DNA from: Rhodospirillaceae bacterium
GTDB lineage: Bacteria > Pseudomonadota > Alphaproteobacteria > Rhodospirillales > Rhodospirillaceae
Length of the DNA stretch: 10,465 nt
Assembly: GCA_016937315.1 (NCBI GenBank)
Contig: JAFGWD010000026.1
Location: forward strand, 1-10,465
Direction: 5' to 3'
How positions within the stretch are numbered: position 1 is the stretch's first letter; the number at the start of each line of letters is the position of its first letter. Below are positions 1 through 5,724 of this stretch, piece after piece. The translations under genes and the position numbers were made by a program. Below the pieces are notes generated by a model that saw nothing but the letters and a program-made list of their open reading frames with translations, did no database searches and was not told where the DNA came from.

Positions 1-14
1 AAAACCGATTAGCC

Positions 15-43
15 CTTGACTTGGCGAGGCCTCCGGCTTACCT
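15..43 (+). promoter_or_regulatory. RpoH (sigma-32)-type promoter of groESL
   Basis: CTTG at 15-18 is followed after 18 bases by CTTACCT at 37-43. This fits the alphaproteobacterial heat-shock promoter consensus as I recall it (CTTG, 17-18 bases, CYTATNT), with one mismatch in the -10 part. The same -35 also reads TTGACT (16-21), so the housekeeping sigma factor could use it, but the matching sigma-70 -10 (TACCTC, 39-44) is poor. Predicted transcription would start about position 50, inside the CIRCE element. Confidence 0.55.
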
Positions 44-45
44 CG

Positions 46-72
46 TTAGCACTCATGATGGAAGAGTGCCAA
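46..72 (+). promoter_or_regulatory. CIRCE operator (HrcA binding site)
   Basis: TTAGCACTC at 46-54, a 9-base spacer, then GAGTGCCAA at 64-72. The consensus CIRCE is TTAGCACTC-N9-GAGTGCTAA, so there is a single mismatch (C for T) in the right arm. It lies between the promoter and groES, where HrcA repressor classically binds; HrcA itself is not encoded in this window. Family and position make this a firm call. Confidence 0.93.
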
Positions 73-142
73 AACACCTTCCGAAGAGTCCCCGGGCCGT
101 AACGGACGGGGGATCCGATAGTCGAGATACCTGGAGGAAACT

Positions 143-430
143 ATGAAATTCAGGCCGTTGCATGACCGTGTGCTGGTCAAGCGCGTTGACGTGGAAACCA
201 AGACCGCCGGTGGCATCATCATTCCCGACAGCGCCAAGGAAAAACCCATGCAGGGCAAAATCCTGGCTGTTGGCTCTGGACACCGCAATGAAGACGGCAC
301 TCTGACGCCCCTGGACGTCAAGGCTGGCGACAATGTGCTGTTTGGCAAGTGGTCCGGTACGGAAGTCAAGATCGACGACGAAGACGTCCTGATCATGAAG
401 GAATCGGACATCCTGGGCATCCTGGGCTGA
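143..430 (+). CDS. groES: Co-chaperonin GroES (10 kDa chaperonin)
   Basis: GroES forms the heptameric lid that caps the GroEL ring during ATP-driven protein folding in the cytoplasm. The 95-residue product has the usual family length. It opens with MKFRPLHDRVLVKR, then shows the mobile-loop region around residues 16-32 (TAGGIIIPDSAKEKP), the KWSGTEVKIDDED segment and the C-terminal LIMKESDILGIL. The start at 143 is supported by a strong ribosome binding site, TGGAGGA at 132-138, five bases upstream. groEL follows after 63 bases with no terminator between them, so the two form one operon. Expression is probably heat-inducible, through the RpoH-type promoter and the CIRCE element just upstream. 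Nothing is unusual about the protein. Confidence 0.98.
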   Translation: MKFRPLHDRVLVKRVDVETKTAGGIIIPDSAKEKPMQGKILAVGSGHRNEDGTLTPLDVKAGDNVLFGKWSGTEVKIDDEDVLIMKESDILGILG

Positions 431-493
431 TTTTCAGACAGGTTGCCCCTTGGGCCGTTTCCGTTCTCTTGATAAGCCAAAAGGAATTTCACA

Positions 494-2152
494 ATGGCTG
501 CTAAAGAAGTCAAATTTTCGACCGACGCGCGCTCGCGTATGCTGCGCGGCGTCGACATCCTGGCCGACGCGGTCAAGGTGACGCTGGGTCCGAAGGGCCG
601 GAATGTGGTGCTGGACAAATCGTTCGGCGCACCGCGCATCACCAAGGACGGCGTGTCTGTTGCCAAGGAAATCGAACTCGCTGACAAGTTCGAAAACATG
701 GGCGCCCAGATGGTCAAGGAAGTCGCTTCCCGGACCAACGACATGGCTGGCGACGGCACCACCACTGCGACTGTTCTGGCGCAGGCGATTGTTCGCGAAG
801 GCTGCAAGTCCGTGGCTGCGGGCATGAACCCGATGGACCTAAAGCGCGGCATTGACCTTGCGGTCGACACCGTGATCAAGGCGATCCAGGAAACATCGAA
901 GGAAGTCTCGACCAACGCTGAAATCGCCCAGGTCGGCACGATTTCTGCCAACGGCGAAGCCGAAATCGGCAAGATCATCGCCCAGGCGATGGAGCGTGTC
1001 GGTAACGAAGGCGTGATCACCGTGGAAGAGGCCAAGGGCCTCGACACCGAACTCGACGTCGTCGAAGGTATGCAGGTCGACCGCGGCTATCTCTCGCCGT
1101 ACTTCGTCACCAACGCCGAGAAGATGACCGTCGAACTCGACAATCCCTACATCCTGATCAACGAGACCAAGCTGACCAACCTGCAGCCGATGCTGCCGGT
1201 TCTCGAAGCTGTGGTGCAGTCGGGCAAGCCGCTCCTGATCATTGCTGAAGACATCGAAGGCGAGGCCCTGGCCACCTTGGTTGTCAACAAGCTGCGCGGC
1301 GGCCTGAAAGTCGCTGCGATTAAGGCTCCGGGCTTTGGCGACCGCCGCAAGGCGATCCTGGGCGACATGGCCACCGTCACCGGCGGACAGGTGATCTCCG
1401 ACGAACTCGGGATCAAGCTCGACACCGTCACGCTCGACATGCTCGGCACCGCGAAGAAGGTGACGATCACGAAAGAAGACACCACCTTCGTCGATGGCGC
1501 CGGTGCTAAGCCGGAAATCGAAGCGCGTTGCAACCAGATCCGCTCGCAGATCGAAAGCTCGACCTCCGATTACGACCGCGAGAAGCTGCAGGAACGTCTG
1601 GCGAAGCTCGCTGGCGGCGTTGCGGTGATCAAGGTCGGCGGCGCGTCGGAAGTCGAAGTGAAAGAAAAGAAAGACCGCGTTGACGACGCCCTGCACGCGA
1701 CCCGTGCAGCGGTCGAGGAAGGCGTGGTTCCGGGCGGCGGGGTTGCTCTGTTGAACGGCACCAAGGCTCTCGCCAGCCTCAAGGGCAGCAACGAAGACCA
1801 GAAGGTCGGCATCGAGATCGTCCGTCGTGCCTTGCAGGCCCCGTTGCGTCAGATTGCTGAAAACTCCGGTTTCGACGGCGCCGTGGTTGCCGGCAAGATC
1901 CTGGAGCAGGCCTCCCCCACCTTTGGCTTCAACGCCCAGACCGGCGTGTACGAAGACATGGTGAAGGCCGGCATCATCGACCCGACCAAAGTGGTGCGTC
2001 ACGCGCTGCAAGACGCCGCATCCATCGCGGGCTTGCTGATCACCACCGAAGCGATGGTTGCTGATGCTCCGGAAAAGTCTGGCCATGGCCCGGCAATGCC
2101 GGACATGAGCGGCATGGGAGGTATGGGCGGTATGGGCGGCATGGGCTTCTAA
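494..2152 (+). CDS. groEL: Chaperonin GroEL (60 kDa chaperonin)
   Basis: GroEL is the double-ring ATP-dependent folding chamber that works with GroES. The product is 552 residues, within the normal bacterial size. Visible landmarks are LGPKGRNVVLDKSFG (31-45), the nucleotide-binding GDGTTTATVLA with Asp87, the apical domain in the middle third, and VDDALHATRAAVEEG with Asp398, the ATPase aspartate. The C-terminus is the typical flexible Gly-Gly-Met tail (GGMGGMGGMGF). The ribosome binding site AAGGA (481-485) sits eight bases before the ATG. It shares the groES operon and ends just before a strong terminator. All catalytic and hinge motifs that I can check are present, so this looks like a standard functional GroEL. 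The window cannot show whether the genome holds further groEL copies. Confidence 0.99.
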   Translation: MAAKEVKFSTDARSRMLRGVDILADAVKVTLGPKGRNVVLDKSFGAPRITKDGVSVAKEIELADKFENMGAQMVKEVASRTNDMAGDGTTTATVLAQAIVREGCKSVAAGMNPMDLKRGIDLAVDTVIKAIQETSKEVSTNAEIAQVGTISANGEAEIGKIIAQAMERVGNEGVITVEEAKGLDTELDVVEGMQVDRGYLSPYFVTNAEKMTVELDNPYILINETKLTNLQPMLPVLEAVVQSGKPLLIIAEDIEGEALATLVVNKLRGGLKVAAIKAPGFGDRRKAILGDMATVTGGQVISDELGIKLDTVTLDMLGTAKKVTITKEDTTFVDGAGAKPEIEARCNQIRSQIESSTSDYDREKLQERLAKLAGGVAVIKVGGASEVEVKEKKDRVDDALHATRAAVEEGVVPGGGVALLNGTKALASLKGSNEDQKVGIEIVRRALQAPLRQIAENSGFDGAVVAGKILEQASPTFGFNAQTGVYEDMVKAGIIDPTKVVRHALQDAASIAGLLITTEAMVADAPEKSGHGPAMPDMSGMGGMGGMGGMGF

Positions 2153-2182
2153 GCCCCGCTTTCCAAAGCCTTTAACCCGGCG

Positions 2183-2217
2183 AAAAGCCCGGCCTCTTCA
2201 CAGGGGCCGGGCTTTTT
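2183..2217 (+). terminator. Bidirectional rho-independent terminator after groEL
   Basis: AAAAGCCCGGCC (2183-2194) pairs perfectly with GGCCGGGCTTTT (2205-2216) around a 10-base loop and runs into a T tract. The A tract on the left gives a T tract on the other strand, so it can also stop transcription of the convergent terB-like gene. Confidence 0.9.
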
Positions 2218-2261
2218 CATACGAAAACGAAGAACGACTGAACTGCTGGATTTTCCGCGTC

Positions 2262-2666
2262 TCACGCAGCAACGCTACGGGCCTTCGCGCCACGCTCAAT
2301 GGCTGCCGCAGTCAAACGATCCACGTCCAGACGATGACGAACCATTTCGAGCATCCGCAATTCCTCTTGCTCCACATGACCATCGGCAACCGCCACATCA
2401 CACGCCAGCGCATACGCGGTTTCCCGCAACTTAACCGGCAGAGCAACGCGGATCAGATCCAGCGCACGCGCCAAGCCCTCGTCCTGGTCCAAAAGCGCGG
2501 CACAGTCTTCTGAAATCCGCGTCAAATCGGCACTGTCAAAGCCGCGAAACACCGGCAACGTCTTGACGTTGGTGCCCATCACCTTGAGTTCAGCATCGGT
2601 CATTTCCCGATCCGAAGCCGACACCAGCACCATAGTGTAAATTAAAGCCGCGTGGTGGGTGATCAT
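2262..2666 (-). CDS. TerB-like (tellurite-resistance TerB family) small protein
   Basis: A 134-residue, mostly helical cytoplasmic protein of the TerB domain family. The domain's two similar acidic segments are visible: SASDREMTDAELKVM (16-30) near the N-terminus and AVADGHVEQEELRML (92-106) near the C-terminus. This internal duplication with Asp/Glu-rich helices is typical of TerB, where such residues bind metal ions. The frame is open further upstream, to 2756, but I place the start at 2666: a strong GGGAGG lies five bases before this ATG, and a TATAAT box falls inside the longer reading. It stands alone, convergent with groEL, with no terA/C/D/E/Z partners, so resistance to tellurite should not be assumed. 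Its real role is unknown; a stress or envelope-related function is only a guess. Confidence 0.8.
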   Translation of the reverse strand: MITHHAALIYTMVLVSASDREMTDAELKVMGTNVKTLPVFRGFDSADLTRISEDCAALLDQDEGLARALDLIRVALPVKLRETAYALACDVAVADGHVEQEELRMLEMVRHRLDVDRLTAAAIERGAKARSVAA

Positions 2667-2708
2667 GGGAACCTCCCTCGTCGTATTCAACGCATCTGTC
2701 ATGCTTTG

Positions 2709-2714
2709 ATTATA
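2709..2714 (-). promoter_or_regulatory. -10 box of the terB-like gene promoter
   Basis: A perfect TATAAT on the minus strand puts the transcription start about 36 bases ahead of the ATG at 2666. I see no good -35 hexamer at the right spacing, so the promoter may depend on an activator or another sigma factor. The box supports the shorter start for the downstream gene. Confidence 0.45.
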
Positions 2715-2958
2715 CGACAAAAACACCCCAAACCCCTGGAAAATCGTCGGCCACACAGCAAAAACAGCCCGCTGAGGAATTCACTAGAGAAACCTAACGA
2801 CCGCTTTTAACCGCCTGTTACGAAATAAAAAATCAACGCCCGGCAATAGTTGAAACAATTCGTTATATATCACCTATGTCTGATTCTCATTGATGTTCAC
2901 GAAGTCTATATGCACAATCCGGCTCTCCATTAATGTTGTGTGGAAACTGGGGAACTCT

Positions 2959-2987
2959 TTGATATGGCAAAATGAAACGCGCATAAG
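2959..2987 (+). promoter_or_regulatory. Putative sigma-70 promoter of the MFS carrier gene
   Basis: TTGATA (2959-2964) and CATAAG (2982-2987) are separated by 17 bases, matching 5 of 6 and 4 of 6 consensus positions. Transcription would start near 2994, giving a leader of about 105 bases. This is pattern matching only. Confidence 0.4.
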
Positions 2988-3098
2988 TCGCTCACACTCC
3001 TGAAATAATATTACAGATACTGTCCGCTATCAAAGACGGTTCCGCACACGCCCATGGGACCAATAGAAACACCGTTTTGACATGCAGGAGGGGAACCA

Positions 3099-4322
3099 AT
3101 GTCGAAAGGATTTAACCGGGGATGGATCGTCGTCATTTCCGGATTGTGCATCAACCTGATGTTCGGCGTGTTGTACGCTTGGAGCATCTTTTCCGCGCAG
3201 CTCAGCTCCACCTATAAGTGGACAAGCGTTGAGGCCTCCCTACCGTATACCGTGGCTATTGTTATGTTTGCCTTGGTCATGTTGGTTGGCGGGCGGCTGC
3301 AGGACGCCTTCGGCCCTCGCATCGTCGCCACCGCAGGCGGGGTTTTCACCGGCCTTGGGCTGGTGTTATCCAGCGTCTTTCCCAACCTGACCGGCGTCAT
3401 CCTGTGTTTTGGCGTTCTAACCGGAGCAGGCATCGGTATGGGGTATTCCGCAACCACACCCGCCGCCGTGAAATGGTTCAAACCCGAGCAAAAGGGCCTA
3501 ATTGCAGGCATTGTTGTCACCGGATTTGGTCTGGCATCTTTGTATATCGCGCCCTTGACCAAGTTTTTAATGGCATCCTATGGCATGTTTGCCACGTTCA
3601 AGATTCTGGGCATCGCGTTCGGCCTGATTATCGTCATCCTCGCCCAATTTCTGTCGGTTCCGCAAACCTCGGCTCAACCGACGACAGCGTCGAGCCAGGC
3701 CATCACCGGTATCGACTACTCCTGGAAAGAAATGCTGAGAACACCGCAGTTTTACCTGCTGTGGTTGATGTTTCTGGCTGGGTCAATGACCGGACTGATG
3801 CTGATCGGTCATCTGGCGAAGATTGCCACACTTCAGACCGGCACCAGCATGGGCGTGGCTCTGGTGGCCATGATCGCGATTTCCAACGCACTGGGACGCC
3901 CGGTCTCTGGGTTTATTTCCGACAAAATCGGACGTGGGCGCACCATGGCCATCCTGTACCTGTTGCAAGCCGTGACATTGGCCATGTTCTCAAGCTTTGA
4001 CAGCTTTGCAACGATCCTTGCCGGGGCAATGGTGATCACCTTCTCGTACGGAGCCATGCTGGCCGTATATCCGTCCGCCGTGGGTGATTTTTACGGCACT
4101 CGGAACATGGGCTTCAACTATGCGATTCTGTTCACGGCCTGGGGTGTCGCGGGCTTTTTTGGACCTCTCGCCGCTGGATATCTCTTGGATCGCACAGGAG
4201 GATACGGGACAGCGTTTATGGTCTGCTCAGTGTTGTGCGCGTTTGCTGCGGCTCTTGGCCTCATCGTGAAGCCACCACAGACAACCATCGCCACTAGCAG
4301 TGCCCTGGTCAATCCCGCTTAA
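3099..4322 (+). CDS. MFS carrier of the oxalate/formate antiporter (OFA) family, probable monocarboxylate transporter
   Basis: A 407-residue inner-membrane carrier with about 12 hydrophobic segments, the normal MFS size. The N-terminus NRGWIVVISGLCINLMFGVLYAWS is the OFA family signature, and the loop 2-3 motif GGRLQDAFGPR lies at 64-74. A hydrophilic stretch around residues 190-210 separates the two six-helix halves. In helix 8, ALGRP holds Arg267, which probably corresponds to OxlT Arg272. In helix 11, however, FTAWGVAGFFGP has Trp348 where OxlT has the essential Lys355, so oxalate/formate exchange is unlikely. Lactate, pyruvate or a similar carboxylate is a better guess, but the substrate is unproven. 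The start is set by AGGAGGGG (3086-3093), five bases before the ATG. It is a single-gene unit with its own terminator, and the next gene is another carboxylate permease. Confidence 0.85.
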   Translation: MSKGFNRGWIVVISGLCINLMFGVLYAWSIFSAQLSSTYKWTSVEASLPYTVAIVMFALVMLVGGRLQDAFGPRIVATAGGVFTGLGLVLSSVFPNLTGVILCFGVLTGAGIGMGYSATTPAAVKWFKPEQKGLIAGIVVTGFGLASLYIAPLTKFLMASYGMFATFKILGIAFGLIIVILAQFLSVPQTSAQPTTASSQAITGIDYSWKEMLRTPQFYLLWLMFLAGSMTGLMLIGHLAKIATLQTGTSMGVALVAMIAISNALGRPVSGFISDKIGRGRTMAILYLLQAVTLAMFSSFDSFATILAGAMVITFSYGAMLAVYPSAVGDFYGTRNMGFNYAILFTAWGVAGFFGPLAAGYLLDRTGGYGTAFMVCSVLCAFAAALGLIVKPPQTTIATSSALVNPA

Positions 4323-4339
4323 TATCGAAATAAAGAACA

Positions 4340-4386
4340 GTTTCGCCCCTTTGAAAGACACGCCGAAGGGGCGAAACGTCTTTTCT
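4340..4386 (+). terminator. Rho-independent terminator after the MFS gene
   Basis: GTTTCGCCCCTT (4340-4351) and AAGGGGCGAAAC (4366-4377) form a perfect 12-pair stem around a 14-base loop, followed by a T-rich run (GTCTTTTCTT). It isolates the MFS gene from the permease downstream. Confidence 0.88.
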
Positions 4387-4524
4387 TCCCTACCCAATCT
4401 CAGCAGGTCGTAAAATATCGATTTGAGGGATTGATTTCGTCTTATCTCCGTTTATCATCGCCTTCTTGATGAGCTGGAGCTGTACCCGATTGGGGCATCC
4501 TTGGGGGAGGAGCTGGTTCCTTTA

Positions 4525-4552
4525 TTGGAATTGTTCTTAGCAAGGATACACT
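4525..4552 (+). promoter_or_regulatory. Putative sigma-70 promoter of the SatP-type gene
   Basis: TTGGAA (4525-4530) and TACACT (4547-4552) are 16 bases apart, each matching 4 of 6 consensus bases. Transcription would begin near 4559, leaving a leader of about 170 bases that contains the inverted repeat at 4589-4610. This is a prediction from pattern only. Confidence 0.35.
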
Positions 4553-4588
4553 ACGAACTGTTTGGTTCAAAACCAGCACCTTTGCCAT

Positions 4589-4610
4589 AAACTTGGAACT
4601 ATTCAAGTTT
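4589..4610. promoter_or_regulatory. Inverted repeat, candidate operator
   Basis: AAACTTG (4589-4595) and CAAGTTT (4604-4610) are perfect 7-base arms around an 8-base spacer. GCC before and GGC after extend the symmetry with a two-base bulge on the left. The size and spacing suit a dimeric helix-turn-helix regulator. It lies just downstream of the proposed permease promoter, where a bound repressor would block transcription. No matching regulator gene is in the window. Confidence 0.35.
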
Positions 4611-4731
4611 GGCGAGGCTGTTGTCGTACCAAATTGTTCGCTCTGGGGGGGACCGAACCGGGCTCTATGAACCAACGAAACGATCGTCCGGAGAAACAGA
4701 AAAACCGGACACGCAAGCTGGAGAGAACCCA

Positions 4732-5349
4732 ATGAGTGCACCTGTGATTGATCCTTCGGCACCCAAGACTGTGCTGGCTGACACCTCCGCCAACCCCGCG
4801 CCCTTGGGCCTGTGCGCGTTTGGCTTGACCACTTTCTTGCTGAATGCCCATAACGCTGGTTTCTTCCCTCTGGATTCCATGATCATCGGCATGGGGCTGT
4901 TCTATGGCGGCATGACCCAGTTGTTCGTTGGCTGGATGGAATGGAAAAAAGGCGCGAGCTTTGGCACCATTGCCTTCACGTCCTATGGCATGTTCTGGAT
5001 CGTGCTGTGCACCCTGATCATGCTGCCGAAGACCTCTTTGGGAATCGCAGCTGCGACCCCGACCTCCATGGCCTTCTTCCTCGGCATCTGGGGCGCCATG
5101 TCCGCCGTTCTGTACTATTGCACCTTGCGTACCAACACCGCCCTGCAAATCACCTTTGCCGGTGTGGTCGTCCTGTTTGCCTTGTTGACCTTGGCCAACG
5201 TCTTCCATGGCACGGAAATCGGCCATACCTTCCACACCCTGGCCGGCTGGGAAGGCATGTTTACCGCATTCGCCGCCATGTACACCGGCCTGGCGCAGTT
5301 GGTGAACGAGATGTACGGCAAAGTGAAGTGGCCGCTGAACAAGGCCTAA
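4732..5349 (+). CDS. Acetate/succinate permease, GPR1/FUN34/YaaH (SatP) family
   Basis: A 205-residue inner-membrane protein with about six hydrophobic segments, the usual size for this family of proton-coupled acetate/succinate permeases and channels. The family signature NPAPLGLCAFGLTTF (21-35) starts the first membrane segment and is followed by LLNAHNAGFF. The GLFYGGMTQLFVGWMEW stretch (55-71) and FTSYGMFW (82-89) are also typical. I start it at MSAPVIDP because GGAGAG (4720-4725) lies at good distance and the first 20 residues make a normal cytoplasmic tail. The open frame further upstream reads like leader sequence. It stands alone between two terminators. With the OFA carrier before it, this stretch suggests import of short carboxylic acids, but co-regulation is not shown. 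Specificity between acetate, succinate and related acids cannot be read from sequence. Confidence 0.9.
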   Translation: MSAPVIDPSAPKTVLADTSANPAPLGLCAFGLTTFLLNAHNAGFFPLDSMIIGMGLFYGGMTQLFVGWMEWKKGASFGTIAFTSYGMFWIVLCTLIMLPKTSLGIAAATPTSMAFFLGIWGAMSAVLYYCTLRTNTALQITFAGVVVLFALLTLANVFHGTEIGHTFHTLAGWEGMFTAFAAMYTGLAQLVNEMYGKVKWPLNKA

Positions 5350-5373
5350 TCCTGCCCCAAAAGACCATGATCA

Positions 5374-5407
5374 CGGGCGGCTCGAAAGGGCCGCCCGATG
5401 TTATTTG
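5374..5407 (+). terminator. Probable terminator after the SatP-type gene
   Basis: CGGGCGGC (5374-5381) and GCCGCCCG (5390-5397) form a perfect 8-pair GC-rich stem with an 8-base loop, 24 bases after the stop codon. The following tract (ATGTTATTT) has few T residues, so termination may be imperfect. Confidence 0.6.
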
Positions 5408-5427
5408 CAGAAATCGCAACAGAGGAC

Positions 5428-5455
5428 TTGACGCAAAAAATCCTCTCCGTATAGT
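5428..5455 (+). promoter_or_regulatory. Sigma-70 promoter of tRNA-Leu
   Basis: TTGACG (5428-5433) and TATAGT (5450-5455) are 16 bases apart and each matches 5 of 6 consensus bases. This is the best housekeeping promoter in the window and sits about 30 bases ahead of the tRNA, leaving a short 5' leader for RNase P to remove. Confidence 0.75.
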
Positions 5456-5485
5456 CGGCGGTCTTCGGAGGCATGTCCTCACGGG

Positions 5486-5571
5486 GCCCCTGTGGCGGAA
5501 CTGGTAGACGCGGCAGACTCAAAATCTGTTTTCCTCAGGAAGTGGGAGTTCGAGTCTCCCCGGGGGCACCA
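5486..5571 (+). tRNA. tRNA-Leu (anticodon CAA)
   Basis: An 86-base class II tRNA. The acceptor stem GCCCCTG (5486-5492) pairs with CGGGGGC (5561-5567), followed by discriminator A and an encoded CCA. The D arm contains TGGTAGACGC. The anticodon stem GCAGA/TCTGT encloses the loop CTCAAAA, giving anticodon CAA, which reads UUG. A long variable arm (TTCC-TCA-GGAA) and a T arm (GGGAG, TTCGAGT, CTCCC) complete the fold. It has its own promoter and terminator. I see no integrase gene or duplicated 3' end nearby, so it is not visibly used as an attachment site here. Confidence 0.97.
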
Positions 5572-5591
5572 CTTATCGACGAAGACCCTAC

Positions 5592-5618
5592 AGGGCGGCA
5601 CATGCCGCCCTTTGCTTT
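5592..5618 (+). terminator. Rho-independent terminator after tRNA-Leu
   Basis: AGGGCGGC (5592-5599) pairs perfectly with GCCGCCCT (5604-5611) around the four-base loop ACAT, followed by a T-rich tract (TTTGCTTTG). It lies 20 bases after the tRNA. On the minus strand no T tract follows the stem, so it is a doubtful stop for the cob operon coming from the right. Confidence 0.8.
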
Positions 5619-5724
5619 GCCCGCATTCCCACCCGGTTTGATGGTCCAACGCCATCTTTGCGATTGGCGGGAAACGTCGTCGATGTTCAGGATTGGGTCG
5701 AGCTCTCCGTCTCTCTGCCCTCAG

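Larger units (their letters stand above)
2667..3098. other. Divergent intergenic region between terB-like and MFS genes
   Basis: This 432-base gap is clearly richer in A and T than the genes around it, as expected for a two-way regulatory region. It holds the TATAAT box for the minus-strand gene (2709-2714), a promoter-like pair for the plus-strand transporter (2959-2987), a roughly 105-base untranslated leader and its ribosome binding site (3086-3093). I see no convincing coding frame, RNA gene or terminator in it. Confidence 0.6.
4387..4731. other. Non-coding leader/regulatory region upstream of the SatP-type gene
   Basis: About 345 bases without a convincing gene and of lower GC than the neighbours. 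It holds a promoter-like pair (4525-4552), an inverted repeat (4589-4610) and the permease ribosome binding site (GGAGAG, 4720-4725). Open frames cross it on both strands, but they lack ribosome binding sites and recognisable protein sequence. The permease frame is open upstream to a TTG at 4609; that extension looks non-coding. Confidence 0.55.

Noticed and set aside
839..2086. Long open frame (415 codons) on the minus strand inside groEL
   Set aside because: It is antisense to a certain GroEL gene, reads as low-complexity H/D/F/V-rich sequence with no family match I recognise, and arises from GroEL's codon bias.
2957..3035. CTTTGATA (2957-2964) and TATCAAAG (3028-3035), an 8-base inverted repeat flanking the putative MFS transcription start
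   Set aside because: Tempting as a pair of operator half-sites or a loop, but one such 8-base match is expected by chance in a gap of about 430 bases.
3077..3082. Perfect TTGACA just upstream of the MFS start codon
   Set aside because: It is only 22 bases before the ATG, so a promoter using it would start transcription inside the gene and lose the ribosome binding site.
4609..4731. 41-residue N-terminal extension of the SatP-type permease from a TTG
   Set aside because: No ribosome binding site before the TTG, the TTG overlaps the inverted repeat, and the ATG at 4732 has a good GGAGAG and gives the usual family length.
4442..5235. Minus-strand frames covering the permease leader and gene (106 and 210 codons)
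   Set aside because: No ribosome binding site, Q/G/H-rich composition, and direct overlap with the well-supported SatP-type gene. The part ending at 4442 lies in otherwise empty DNA, but no protein family is recognisable.
5486..5571. tRNA-Leu as an integration site of a mobile element
   Set aside because: No integrase gene, no second copy of the tRNA 3' end in the window, and the DNA to the right is core cobalamin biosynthesis.
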